Origin: Olsenella_K sp036454645
GTDB taxonomy: Bacteria; Actinomycetota; Coriobacteriia; Coriobacteriales; Atopobiaceae
NCBI GenBank assembly: GCA_036454645.1
Contig: JAZHSQ010000054.1
Coordinates: 1 to 12,735, forward strand
DNA: 12,735 bases
Reading direction: 5' to 3'
Every line of letters begins with the position of its first letter. Position 1 is the stretch's first letter. Of this stretch, positions 1 to 6,942 are shown piece after piece. The position numbers were made by a program, and so were the translations under genes. The notes beneath the pieces are model-generated. The model worked only from the letters and a program-made list of their open reading frames with translations, was not told the origin of the DNA and searched no databases.

Positions 1-1110
1 GAGGAGCTTGCCGGCGCCCCAGTTGTCCTGCACCTCGATCTGGTGGTCGCGGCAGAGCTCGCGCAGGCGCTCGACGGGCGTGTCCATGTCCACGTGCTCG
101 CCCACGGCGGCCGACGCGACCTCGGAGAGGGGCACCGAGCGCCAGGTGCCGCTCATGTCGACCCGCTGGCCCTGGTAGGTGATGACCTCGTGGCCCTCCT
201 CGCAGCCGCACACCTCGCGGGCGATGGACTTGAAGAGCCCCTCGGTGAGGCGCTTCATGCCGTCGAGGTCGGAGTAGGCGCAGTAGGCCTCCATGGAGGT
301 GAACTCGGGGTTGTGCGTGAGGTCCATCCCCTCGTTCCTGAACTGGCGGCCGATCTCGAAGACGCGCTCGAGGCCGCCCACGATGAGGCGCTTGAGCGGC
401 AGCTCCGTGGCGATGCGCAGGTAGAAGTCGCGGTCGAGGGCGTTGAAGTGCGTGACGAAGGGCTTGGCGTTGGCGCCGCCGAGGATGGCGTGCATCATGG
501 GGGTCTCGACCTCCATGTAGCCGTCGGCCTCCATGTAGCGGCGGATCAGGCTGATGATGGCGCTGCGCTTGCGGAAGACGTCGCGGACCTCGGGGTTCAT
601 GATGAGGTCGACGTAGCGCTGGCGGTAGCGCACCTCGCGGTCCGTAAGGCCGTGGAACTTCTCGGGCAGCGGGCGCAGGGACTTGGAGAGCATCCGCACG
701 GAGGTGGGGCTCACGGAGAGCTGGCCGCGGCGGGTACGGACCACGGGGCCCGTGGCCTCCACGATGTCGCCGAGGTCGAAGCCCTTGAGCAGCGCCCAGT
801 CGCCCTCGGGGAGGTTGTTCACGCGGCAGAAGAGCTGGATCTGGCCGGTGACGTCCTCGAGCACGACGAAGGCGATCTTGCCGGAGTCGCGCAGGGCGCG
901 GATGCGGCCGGCGACCGTCACGACGTCGGCGGTGTCGGTGCCGACGGCGAGGTCGGCGTACCTCTCCTCGAGCTCGGCGGCGTGGGCCGTGACCTCGGAG
1001 CGGATGGGGTAGGGGTTGACGCCCGCCGCGATGAGGGCGCTGCGCTTCTCGCGCCTGATCGCCCTCTCGTCGGTGGGGGCCACCTTCTCTTGCGGTGTGG
1101 AATCGGACAT
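1..1110 (-). CDS. lysS: Lysine--tRNA ligase (class II), 3' end outside window
   Basis: Lysyl-tRNA synthetase charges tRNA-Lys with lysine using ATP in the cytoplasm. The visible 370 residues begin at ATG 1108-1110 and stay open to the window edge; the family is usually about 500 residues, so the C-terminal quarter with class II motif 3 is missing. The N-terminal OB-fold anticodon-binding domain spans roughly residues 55-160. The catalytic domain follows, with the lysRS signature GGANAKPF near 208-215 and class II motif 2 (FRNEGMDLTHNPEF) near 257-270. The start is fixed by an AAAGGAG Shine-Dalgarno (complement of 1116-1122) five bases upstream. The gene lies 93 bp downstream of greA in the same direction, an arrangement also known from other Gram-positives. 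A GC hairpin at 1155-1184 lies between them, and I see no clear separate promoter, so expression may depend on read-through from greA. Confidence 0.97.
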   Translation of the reverse strand, partial: MSDSTPQEKVAPTDERAIRREKRSALIAAGVNPYPIRSEVTAHAAELEERYADLAVGTDTADVVTVAGRIRALRDSGKIAFVVLEDVTGQIQLFCRVNNLPEGDWALLKGFDLGDIVEATGPVVRTRRGQLSVSPTSVRMLSKSLRPLPEKFHGLTDREVRYRQRYVDLIMNPEVRDVFRKRSAIISLIRRYMEADGYMEVETPMMHAILGGANAKPFVTHFNALDRDFYLRIATELPLKRLIVGGLERVFEIGRQFRNEGMDLTHNPEFTSMEAYCAYSDLDGMKRLTEGLFKSIAREVCGCEEGHEVITYQGQRVDMSGTWRSVPLSEVASAAVGEHVDMDTPVERLRELCRDHQIEVQDNWGAGKLL

Positions 1111-1154
1111 GCGCACTCCTTTGGCGCCGATCGCGGACTGGGAATCATGCAAGA

Positions 1155-1184
1155 AGGGGCCCGCGCCCTCCGGCACGGGCCCCT
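1155..1184 (-). terminator. Hairpin terminator or attenuator between greA and lysS
   Basis: Arms 1155-1163 and 1176-1184 pair perfectly over 9 bp (core GGGGCCCG / CGGGCCCC) around a 12-nt loop. In the direction of greA and lysS the stem is followed by a short T-rich stretch (TTCTT), so it resembles a weak intrinsic terminator. It sits 19 bp past the greA stop and 44 bp before the lysS start. It could end most greA transcripts while letting some reach lysS. No T-box signature is visible around it. Confidence 0.6.
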
Positions 1185-1203
1185 CCTCAGGTTTTGCTCG
1201 CGC

Positions 1204-1674
1204 CTACTGGCGCTTGATGCTGGTGATGGTGTACTCGCGGACCTTGCCGGAGGGGGTGGAGAAGGACACCTTGTCGCCGGTGGCGTGGCCGATCAGCGTG
1301 GCGCCGGCGGGGGACTCGTTGGAGATCTTGTGCGCCAGGGAGTCGGTCTCGGTGGTGCCCACGATGGTGAAGGAGGTCTTCTTGCCCTTGGCGTCCTCCA
1401 GCTCGACCGTGCAGCCGATGGAGACCTCAAGGTCCGTGGCGTCCTCCGCGATGCGGGCGGTCGCGAGGATGTGGCGGATCTCGTTGATGCGCGACTCGTT
1501 CTGGGACTGGTCCTCCTTCGCCGCGTCGTACTCGGCGTTCTCGGAGAGGTCGCCCTGGGCGCGCGCCTCGCGGATGGCCTCGACGATCTCGTCGTGCCTC
1601 TCGCCCTCACGCCAGGTGAGCTCGTCGACGAGCTTCTGCCTTCCCTCGGGGGTAAGAATCATTACGTTTGCCAT
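1204..1674 (-). CDS. greA: Transcription elongation factor GreA
   Basis: GreA enters the secondary channel of RNA polymerase and stimulates cleavage of the 3' end of backtracked RNA, rescuing arrested complexes. The 156-residue length is typical of the family. Residues 1-75 form the N-terminal coiled-coil hairpin; its tip has the conserved GDLSENAEYDAAKE (41-54) with acidic residues D42 and E45, which hold the catalytic metal. Residues 80-156 form the FKBP-like C-terminal domain, with the usual GD..SFSTPSGK segment near 130-140. The start ATG (1672-1674) gives the standard MANVMILTPEG opening. Its Shine-Dalgarno is weak, and an alternative ATG exists four codons later. It lies 66 bp downstream of tatA and 93 bp upstream of lysS, all on the minus strand, so the three may share a transcript. 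The stop is TAG. Confidence 0.97.
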   Translation of the reverse strand: MANVMILTPEGRQKLVDELTWREGERHDEIVEAIREARAQGDLSENAEYDAAKEDQSQNESRINEIRHILATARIAEDATDLEVSIGCTVELEDAKGKKTSFTIVGTTETDSLAHKISNESPAGATLIGHATGDKVSFSTPSGKVREYTITSIKRQ

Positions 1675-1712
1675 GTGCTGCTGTCCCGTTCCCTTGACTT
1701 GCGTGCTGGCGG

Positions 1713-1728
1713 CGCCGGGCGCCCGGCG
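1713..1728. repeat. 16-bp perfect palindrome in the tatA-greA gap
   Basis: CGCCGGGCGCCCGGCG is a perfect 16-bp inverted repeat located 12 bp past the tatA stop. As RNA it can fold into a 6-bp GC stem with a GCGC loop. No T-run follows, so it may be an RNA processing or stability hairpin, or a weak terminator, rather than a standard intrinsic terminator. GC-rich palindromes also arise by chance at this base composition. Confidence 0.4.
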
Positions 1729-1740
1729 GAGGGCCTGTGG

Positions 1741-1974
1741 CTACTTGGACTCCTTGACGTCCTCGACGTCGGCATCCTCGTCGACGACCTCCTCGGACTT
1801 CTCGGACTTCTCGCCCTCGCCCTTCTTGTCGTCCTCGCCCTCCATGCCCTCACGGACGTTCTTGACCGTCTTGCCCAGGGCGCTGCCGAGCTTGGGAAGG
1901 TTCTTGGGCCCGAAGATTACGAGCACGACGATGAGAATGACGATGAGCTCAGGCGCACCCATACCAAGTATCAT
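1741..1974 (-). CDS. tatA: Twin-arginine translocase subunit TatA/TatE family
   Basis: TatA oligomerises in the cytoplasmic membrane and forms the pore that carries folded twin-arginine substrates across. The 77-residue protein has the classic order: a very short N-terminus with a polar Glu (E9), one transmembrane helix (about residues 8-20), the FGP hinge (21-23), an amphipathic helix (about 24-44) containing LPKLGSALG, and a highly acidic tail (45-77). ATG 1972-1974 is chosen because a GGAGG Shine-Dalgarno (complement of 1982-1986) lies 7 bases upstream; a second in-frame ATG four codons on lacks that spacing. No tatC or tatB is in the window, so the partner subunit must be encoded elsewhere. 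A TATACT element about 60 bp upstream may be its -10 box. It is divergent from the spermidine-synthase-like gene. The stop is TAG. Confidence 0.93.
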   Translation of the reverse strand: MILGMGAPELIVILIVVLVIFGPKNLPKLGSALGKTVKNVREGMEGEDDKKGEGEKSEKSEEVVDEDADVEDVKESK

Positions 1975-2034
1975 CAGAAAACCTCCGAAATAGCCATTTG
2001 GTGTTGAGACCGCTCAGGGTCAGTTGCATCAAGT

Positions 2035-2040
2035 AGTATA
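2035..2040 (-). promoter_or_regulatory. Possible -10 box for tatA
   Basis: On the minus strand this reads TATACT, 5 of 6 matches to TATAAT, in the least GC-rich stretch of the divergent gap. No convincing -35 hexamer lies at 16-18 bp; the best match, TTGTCG, is 20 bp away. It would give a leader of about 55 nt for tatA. Confidence 0.35.
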
Positions 2041-2091
2041 GCCGAGATTGAATCTGCCTACGACAAATGCGCAAATACGGGGCGTTTCCAT

Positions 2092-2112
2092 AAGCGCAGC
2101 CACAAGCGCAGC
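2092..2112. repeat. Short direct repeat in the divergent region
   Basis: AAGCGCAGC occurs at 2092-2100 and again at 2104-2112, separated by CAC (12-bp period). It lies upstream of the spermidine-synthase-like gene and downstream of the presumed tatA promoter on the other side. It could be a regulator half-site pair, but a chance repeat is equally possible. Confidence 0.25.
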
Positions 2113-2167
2113 TCCCGCGCCCGACCCGCGCCGCGCAGGGGCGCCCTGGGATCGGAGCGTCTCTCCC

Positions 2168-3064
2168 ATGAAGCCAGCCCTCATAGCCGTAGCCGTCCTC
2201 GCCGCGATCTCGTGGGGGCTGTGGCTGCTCCTCCCCTGGCTGCTCAGACGGCGCGGGGTGGTGGTCCGGCGCACCAGGTTCGGCCTGGCGCTCGTGTTCG
2301 ACTCGACCGACGCCGACGGCACGCCGGTGCGCCTGCTCAGCGTCAACGGCGTCTACCAGAGCGTCTGCTACACCGCGCCCGACCTCCTGTGGGAGCCGGT
2401 CTGCGCCTACCACCGCGCCTTCGCCGAAGTGCTCGCCGGCACCAACCTGCACCGCGCGCTCGTGATCGGCGGGGGCGGCTACTCCTTCCCCAAGTACCTC
2501 GTGGCGCACACGCGCCGCCTGCTCGTGGACGTGGTGGAGATCGACCCCGCCATCACCGAGCTGGCGCGGAGCCACTTCTTCCTGGACGACCTCATCGAGG
2601 GGCGCTGCGGCGTGGGCGGCGGGCCCCTCGAGGGCGGCCCCGTCGAGGTCCCCTGCGACGCCGAGGGGGTGGCGCACGTGGAGCAGGACGGGCGGCTGCG
2701 GCTCGTCGAGGGGGACGGCTGGGGCTACCTCAAGGCCCAGGAGGCCGGCCTCTACGACTGCATCGTGAACGACGCCTTCTCCGGCAAGCGCCCGCTCGGT
2801 CCCATGGAGACCGGCGAGGGCGCCCGCCGCGTGCGCGAGCACCTCGCGCCCGGCGGCATCTACCTGGCCAACGTCCGCTCCGCGCTCGAGGGGCGCCACG
2901 CGGGGCCGCTGCGCGAGTGCACCGAGGCCTTCGGCGCGTCCTTCTCCCACCTCTACCTCGTGCCAGACAAGCCGGAGACGCCCGAGAAGATCGGCTACAA
3001 CGCCTTCGTGGCGACCGACCGCGAGCTCGACTGCTCGCGCTTCGGGGGCCGCAGGCTCAGGTAG
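2168..3064 (+). CDS. Membrane-anchored spermidine-synthase-fold protein
   Basis: This 298-residue protein has an N-terminal hydrophobic segment (about residues 4-26) followed by a basic stretch, so it is probably anchored with its catalytic domain in the cytoplasm. The domain has the Rossmann-type fold of spermidine synthases and related SAM-dependent enzymes: GGGGYSF at 101-107 (nucleotide loop), VVEID with E124/D126 (ribose-binding acid), EGDG at 181-184, and IVNDAFSGK at 199-207. In classical SpeE the last motif is D-S-x-D-P; here D202 is followed by AFSG, as in the spermidine-synthase halves fused to MFS transporters. A Gly/acid-rich loop (about 145-175) is extra. The substrate cannot be assigned from sequence. 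ATG 2168 is chosen over an upstream TTG at 2048 because GGAG lies at 2154-2157 and the upstream extension is low-complexity and non-conserved in character. It stands alone, divergent from tatA and convergent with ktrA. The stop is TAG. Confidence 0.82.
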   Translation: MKPALIAVAVLAAISWGLWLLLPWLLRRRGVVVRRTRFGLALVFDSTDADGTPVRLLSVNGVYQSVCYTAPDLLWEPVCAYHRAFAEVLAGTNLHRALVIGGGGYSFPKYLVAHTRRLLVDVVEIDPAITELARSHFFLDDLIEGRCGVGGGPLEGGPVEVPCDAEGVAHVEQDGRLRLVEGDGWGYLKAQEAGLYDCIVNDAFSGKRPLGPMETGEGARRVREHLAPGGIYLANVRSALEGRHAGPLRECTEAFGASFSHLYLVPDKPETPEKIGYNAFVATDRELDCSRFGGRRLR

Positions 3065-3117
3065 CGTCCGCCGCGGCGCCTGCGTCCGGCGGGGGCGCGG
3101 GCGGGGGCGCAGGCGAC

Positions 3118-3141
3118 GCCCGGGCGGGTCCGCGCCCGGGC
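3118..3141. terminator. Shared hairpin between convergent genes
   Basis: GCCCGGGCG (3118-3126) and CGCCCGGGC (3133-3141) form a perfect 9-bp stem with a 6-nt loop. It lies between the convergent ends of the spermidine-synthase-like gene (stop at 3064) and ktrA, and its last base is the final G of the ktrA stop codon. It is symmetric and has no T-run on either strand, as is common for GC-rich bidirectional terminators. Function is inferred from position and stem strength. Confidence 0.55.
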
Positions 3142-3794
3142 TAGTTGATCTTGAAGCAGCGACGGATGTCGGCCGGCCTGCCGAACACGACGAGGTTCTC
3201 GGCCGCCGTGAGCTGCTCGTCGGGGTCCACGTTGGGACGCGTGACATCGCCGTGCCTGAGCGCGATGATGTTGAGCCCGTACTCGGAGCGGACCTTGAGG
3301 TCCCGCACGCTCCTGCCCCGCCACGACTCGGGCACCTCGACCTCCATGATCACGAAGTCGTCGCCAAGCGGCAGGTAGTCCAGGACGTGGTTGTTGGCGT
3401 AGCGGATGGCCGTCCACTCGGCGTAGGAGCGCTCGGGGAAGATGACCTTGTCCGCGCCGTTACGCAGCAGGAACTTCTCCTGCACGTCCGAGGAGGCGCG
3501 CGAGACCACGTAGCGGGCGCCGTTGTCCTTGAGCAGGGCCGTGGCCTGCAGCGAGCTCATGAAGTCGTCGCCGATCGCGACGATGCAGACGTCGTAGTCG
3601 CCGACGCCGAGGCTCCTGACGAAGGCCTCGTTGGTGACGTCGCCGATGCGGGCGTTAGTCACGAAGGAGAGGCAGTCGTCGACGCGCCCCTCGTCGATGT
3701 CCACGAGCATGACGTCCTGGTGGTACTCGACGAGCTTCTCGGCGACCTTGGTGCCGAAGTAGCCGGCGCCTATCAGGAGGATGTTGTTTTTCAT
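3141..3794 (-). CDS. ktrA: Ktr/Trk potassium uptake regulatory subunit (RCK protein)
   Basis: This cytoplasmic regulatory subunit forms a nucleotide-binding ring that gates the potassium channel subunit. It has 217 residues, matching single-RCK KtrA proteins rather than the double-length E. coli TrkA. The RCK_N Rossmann domain starts at once with GAGYFG (9-14) and has VDID (31-34) at the end of the second strand, the acidic position that binds the adenosine ribose. An RCK_C (TrkA_C) domain occupies about residues 145-217. The start ATG (3792-3794) has an AGGGG-like Shine-Dalgarno made from the last bases of ktrB. Only 8 bp separate it from the ktrB stop, so the two are almost certainly co-transcribed. 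The stop TAG overlaps the base of a terminator-like hairpin. Annotation pipelines may call it trkA. Confidence 0.93.
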   Translation of the reverse strand: MKNNILLIGAGYFGTKVAEKLVEYHQDVMLVDIDEGRVDDCLSFVTNARIGDVTNEAFVRSLGVGDYDVCIVAIGDDFMSSLQATALLKDNGARYVVSRASSDVQEKFLLRNGADKVIFPERSYAEWTAIRYANNHVLDYLPLGDDFVIMEVEVPESWRGRSVRDLKVRSEYGLNIIALRHGDVTRPNVDPDEQLTAAENLVVFGRPADIRRCFKIN

Positions 3795-3802
3795 GGCTAC
3801 CC

Positions 3803-5134
3803 CTATCCTACGTTTACGTCTTCCGTGGGGAAGTGCCCCGAGTCCACGCGCGCCCTGGGCGCGGCGGCGAACAGGAAGGTAAGTGCGCCGATCCTCCCGA
3901 CGAACATGAGCACCATGAGGACCGCCCTGGAGAGGGCGTGCAGGGTCGGCGTGACGCCCAGGGTGAGGCCCACCGTGCCGATGGCCGAGGAGGTCTCGAA
4001 GAGGCAGGTCAGGAGCGGCAGGCCCTCGACGGAGCAGATCAGCATGGCGCCGACGAGCGCCCCCGAGAGGTAGAGCACGAGCAGGCCCGCCGCGGACCGG
4101 ACCGTCTCGTGTGGGACGCGACGCTGGAAGAGGACCGTATCCCCGCTCCTGCGCGCGATTCCCACGATGGTGGCCACGAGGACGGCGAAGGTCGTCGTCT
4201 TCATGCCGCCCGCCGTTGACCCCGAGCAGCCGCCCACCAGCATCAGGAGGACCATCATCATGACGCAGTTCTGCGACAGGGAGGCCAGGTCGGTCGTGTT
4301 GAAGCCCGCGGTCCTCGTGGTGACCGACTGGAAGAGGGAGGCCAGCACGCGCTCGCCGAGGGGCAGGCCCGCGTAGGTCCTGAGGCCGAGGACGAGGGCG
4401 GGCACCGCTATCAGGAGGGCGGCGGTGGTGAGGCTGACCTTGGACTGCAGCCGGAAGCGCGAGAGCGCAAGGCCGTGCTCGGCGAAGTCTCGCCAGGTGT
4501 AGAAGCCGATGCCGCCCACGACGATCAGGGCCATGATGACCAGGTTGACCACGACGTCGCCGGAGTAGGCCGTGAGCGAGGAGAACTGCCCGCGCACGCC
4601 CATGAGGTCGAAGCCGGCGTTGCAGAAGGCGGAGACGGAGTGGAAGAGGGCATACCAGAGGCCGCGCACGGGCCCGAAGTCCCGCGCGAACACGGGATAG
4701 AGCAGCACGGCGCCCGAAAGCTCGACCACGACGACAACCTTGAGGATGAAGAGCGACATCCGGATGATGCCGGCCACGTTGTCGCCGGAAATCGAGTCCT
4801 TGAGGAGGCTGCGCTGGATCAGCGAGACCTTGGAGCCCGAGAAGACCCGCACGATGAAGGCCGTGGTGATGACGCCGAGGCCCCCGACCTGGATCAGCGC
4901 GAGGATGACGCCCTGGCCGAAGCCGCTCCAGTAGGTGGCCGTGTCCCTGACGACGAGGCCCGTCACGCAGGTGGCGGATATCGCGGTGAAGAGGGAGTCG
5001 AAGTAGGGGGTCCACTGGCCGGTCGCGCTCGAGACGGGCAGGGACAGGACGAGCCCCCCGAGGAGGACCACCGCCAGGAAGCTGAGGAGGATGATCCGAG
5101 ACGACGTGAGCCTCAACCGTTTTCGCACGCGCAT
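3803..5134 (-). CDS. ktrB: Ktr/Trk potassium uptake channel subunit
   Basis: This integral-membrane ion-translocating subunit of the KtrAB/TrkAH system takes up K+, often with Na+ dependence. Its 443 residues match KtrB, slightly shorter than TrkH. Four pore-loop repeats are visible with their filter glycines: TCVTGL (55-60), FCNAGFD (170-176), RTAGFNT (274-280) and GTVGLT (386-391). The broken-helix gating loop GGCSGSTAGGMKTT (301-314) is characteristic. Hydrophobic helices flank each loop, and the N-terminus is basic (MRVRKRLRL), consistent with a cytoplasmic side. ATG 5132-5134 is the first good start; its Shine-Dalgarno (GGGG) is weak. It is the first gene of the operon with ktrA, preceded by a promoter-like pair at 5227-5255. 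No c-di-AMP riboswitch consensus is evident in the short leader. The stop is TAG. Confidence 0.94.
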   Translation of the reverse strand: MRVRKRLRLTSSRIILLSFLAVVLLGGLVLSLPVSSATGQWTPYFDSLFTAISATCVTGLVVRDTATYWSGFGQGVILALIQVGGLGVITTAFIVRVFSGSKVSLIQRSLLKDSISGDNVAGIIRMSLFILKVVVVVELSGAVLLYPVFARDFGPVRGLWYALFHSVSAFCNAGFDLMGVRGQFSSLTAYSGDVVVNLVIMALIVVGGIGFYTWRDFAEHGLALSRFRLQSKVSLTTAALLIAVPALVLGLRTYAGLPLGERVLASLFQSVTTRTAGFNTTDLASLSQNCVMMMVLLMLVGGCSGSTAGGMKTTTFAVLVATIVGIARRSGDTVLFQRRVPHETVRSAAGLLVLYLSGALVGAMLICSVEGLPLLTCLFETSSAIGTVGLTLGVTPTLHALSRAVLMVLMFVGRIGALTFLFAAAPRARVDSGHFPTEDVNVG

Positions 5135-5226
5135 CTGACCCCAGTCACCGAGCCGGGCCGGCCAGACGTGCCAGCCGTCCCGCGAGGGCGGCCCCAGGCC
5201 TCGCCCCGCACTTTCACGACCACGCT

Positions 5227-5255
5227 ACGGTAGGCCTTGCGTCCGGGGTTTTCAA
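5227..5255 (-). promoter_or_regulatory. Probable ktrB-ktrA promoter
   Basis: On the minus strand TTGAAA (complement of 5250-5255) and TACCGT (complement of 5227-5232) are separated by exactly 17 bp. The -35 element matches consensus at five of six positions and the -10 at three of six, keeping the key first T, A and last T. Predicted transcription starts near 5220, giving a leader of about 85 nt. It lies in the 171-bp gap downstream of prfC, the only AT-richer stretch there. Confidence 0.5.
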
Positions 5256-5305
5256 TCCCGGCCACAAACGCGACACGGAGCGTCGGCGGGCGGCGGGGGC
5301 GCGCC

Positions 5306-6919
5306 CTAGAACGTGATGTTGCCGAACTCGGAGAGCCGAAGCCCCGGGTTTCTCTCGAGCGCCCAGTTGACGTTCCACTCGTTGGTGAAGAGCAGCAGCC
5401 TGCCGCCACGCATGTCCTCGACCTTGCAGGTGTCACGCGAGAGGTTGAGCTGGGCTACGTCGACCTCGTCAGGGCCGTTCTGGATCCAGCGGATCTCCGT
5501 GTAGGGCAGGGGCTGCAGCCTCACGGTGACGTGGTACTCGCTCTTGAGCCTGCGCTCGAGGACGTCGAGCTGCAGCACGCCTACGACGCCGACGATCACG
5601 CTCTCCATGCCGCCGCCGACCTCGCGGAAGATCTGGATGGCGCCCTCCTGCGCGAGCTCCTCCACGCCCTTCACGAACTGCTTTCGCTTGAGGGTGTCGA
5701 CCTGCGTGACGCGCGCGAAGTGCTCGGGCGCGAAGGTGGGGATGCTGGGGTAGCGCACCTCCCTGCGGCCGGCGCAGACGGTGTCGCCGATGGAGAAGAT
5801 CCCGGGGTCGAAGAGGCCCACGACGTCGCCCGCGAAGGCCTCGTCCACCGTGGCGCGGTCGTCGGCCATCATCGCCGTGCCGGTCGCGAGCTTGAGCTTG
5901 CGGCCGCTCTGCACGTGGCGGGCGTCCATGCCTCGCTCGAACCTGCCGGAGCAGATGCGCAGGAAGGCGATGCGGTCGCGGTGGTTCTTGTCCATGTTGG
6001 CCTGGATCTTGAAGACGAAGCCCGAGAAGTCCTCGGAGGCCGGGTCGACCTTCTCGCCCGTGAGGCTGTCCGTGTAGGGCAGGGGCGAGGGCGCGAGGCG
6101 CAGGAAGTCCTTGAGGAAGGGCTCCACGCCGAAGTTGGTGAGGGCGGAGCCGAAGAACACCGGGGTCAGGCGGCCCGTCCGCACGGCCTCGAGGTCGAAC
6201 TCCTCGGAGGCGCCGTCGAGCAGCTCGATGTCGTCGGCGAGCGTTCGGTGGTTCTCCGCGCCGATGAGCTCGTCGAGCGCGGGGTCGCCGAGCTCCGCCT
6301 CGACCTCCGCGACCCGCTTGGTCGCGTTCGCGCGGCCGTCGCCCTCGAAGGCCAGGACGCGGCGGGACGCGCGGTCGAAGACGCCCTTGAAGTTTCGGCC
6401 GCTACCGATCGGCCAGTTCATGGGGTAGGTGTCGATCCCGAGGACCGTCTCGATCTCCTCGACGAGGTCGAAGGGGTCGCGGGCGTCGTGGTCGAGCTTG
6501 TTCACGAAGGTGAAGATGGGGATGTGGCGCAGGGTGCAGACCTTGAAGAGCTTCTTGGTCTGGGCCTCGACGCCCTTGGCGCCGTCGATGACCATGACGG
6601 CGGCGTCGGCCGCCATGAGGGTCCGGTAGGTGTCCTCCGAGAAGTCCTGGTGGCCGGGGGTGTCGAGGATGTTGACGCAGTAGCCGTCGTAGGTGAACTG
6701 CAGCACGGAGGAGGTGACGGAGATGCCGCGCTCCTTCTCGATGTCCATCCAGTCCGAGACCGCGTGGCGCGAGCTCGCCTTGCCCTTGACCGAGCCCGCC
6801 GTCTGGATGCTGCCGGTGTAGAGCAGCAGCTTCTCCGTCAGGGTCGTCTTGCCGGCATCCGGGTGCGAGATGATGGCGAAGGTCCGGCGAGAGCGAATCT
6901 GGTCTTGGACGCTGGGCAT
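5306..6919 (-). CDS. prfC: Peptide chain release factor 3
   Basis: RF3 is a translational GTPase that removes RF1 and RF2 from the ribosome after peptide release. The 537 residues fit the family (E. coli 529). The G domain shows the P-loop SHPDAGKTT (18-26), switch I RGISVTSS (64-71), DTPGHQDFSEDTYR (86-99) and NKLD (140-143). EF-Tu-like domain II follows, then the RF3-specific C-terminal domain with GVVGVLQLDVLERRL. Sequence EDTYR after the G3 motif separates it from EF-G and tetracycline-resistance proteins. The start ATG 6917-6919 is chosen for its Shine-Dalgarno AGGGGGGAT (complement of 6924-6932); an upstream in-frame ATG at 7009 would add a Gly/Pro-rich stretch unlike RF3 and no good ribosome site. 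Divergent from the oxidoreductase. The stop is TAG. Confidence 0.97.
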   Translation of the reverse strand: MPSVQDQIRSRRTFAIISHPDAGKTTLTEKLLLYTGSIQTAGSVKGKASSRHAVSDWMDIEKERGISVTSSVLQFTYDGYCVNILDTPGHQDFSEDTYRTLMAADAAVMVIDGAKGVEAQTKKLFKVCTLRHIPIFTFVNKLDHDARDPFDLVEEIETVLGIDTYPMNWPIGSGRNFKGVFDRASRRVLAFEGDGRANATKRVAEVEAELGDPALDELIGAENHRTLADDIELLDGASEEFDLEAVRTGRLTPVFFGSALTNFGVEPFLKDFLRLAPSPLPYTDSLTGEKVDPASEDFSGFVFKIQANMDKNHRDRIAFLRICSGRFERGMDARHVQSGRKLKLATGTAMMADDRATVDEAFAGDVVGLFDPGIFSIGDTVCAGRREVRYPSIPTFAPEHFARVTQVDTLKRKQFVKGVEELAQEGAIQIFREVGGGMESVIVGVVGVLQLDVLERRLKSEYHVTVRLQPLPYTEIRWIQNGPDEVDVAQLNLSRDTCKVEDMRGGRLLLFTNEWNVNWALERNPGLRLSEFGNITF

Positions 6920-6925
6920 GGAAAT

Positions 6926-6942
6926 CCCCCCTGCCGCGGGGG
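6926..6942 (-). promoter_or_regulatory. prfC Shine-Dalgarno inside a possible hairpin
   Basis: In the prfC mRNA a CCCCC run (complement of 6938-6942) can pair with GGGGG (complement of 6927-6931) around the loop GCGGCA. The G-run is the core of the only strong Shine-Dalgarno for the 6919 start. The 5-bp pure G:C stem could mask it. The base pairing is visible; regulation is inference. Confidence 0.4.

Noticed and set aside
1111..1203. T-box leader for lysS
   Set aside because: The gap is only 93 nt, and neither a specifier stem nor the TGGNACCGCG-type antiterminator sequence is present.
43..2007. A 654-codon open frame on the plus strand across lysS, greA and tatA
   Set aside because: It is antisense to three clearly recognised genes, and its product is a low-complexity Ala/Gly/Leu/Val/Asp sequence typical of an antisense frame at high GC.
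1949..3247. Long minus-strand frame opposite the spermidine-synthase-like gene
   Set aside because: It overlaps a plus-strand gene with clear Rossmann motifs and the ends of tatA and ktrA; its composition is Ala/Gly/Arg-rich without motifs.
3141..5015. A 624-codon minus-strand frame ending in the ktrA sequence, suggesting a fusion
   Set aside because: Only the last 217 codons match an RCK protein. The upstream part is a shifted, Arg/Pro-rich reading of ktrB, and ktrA has its own ATG and ribosome site.
5135..5226. c-di-AMP (ydaO-type) riboswitch ahead of ktrB
   Set aside because: Known upstream of ktr genes in other Gram-positives, but the leader here is only about 85 nt and lacks the conserved motif blocks I would expect.
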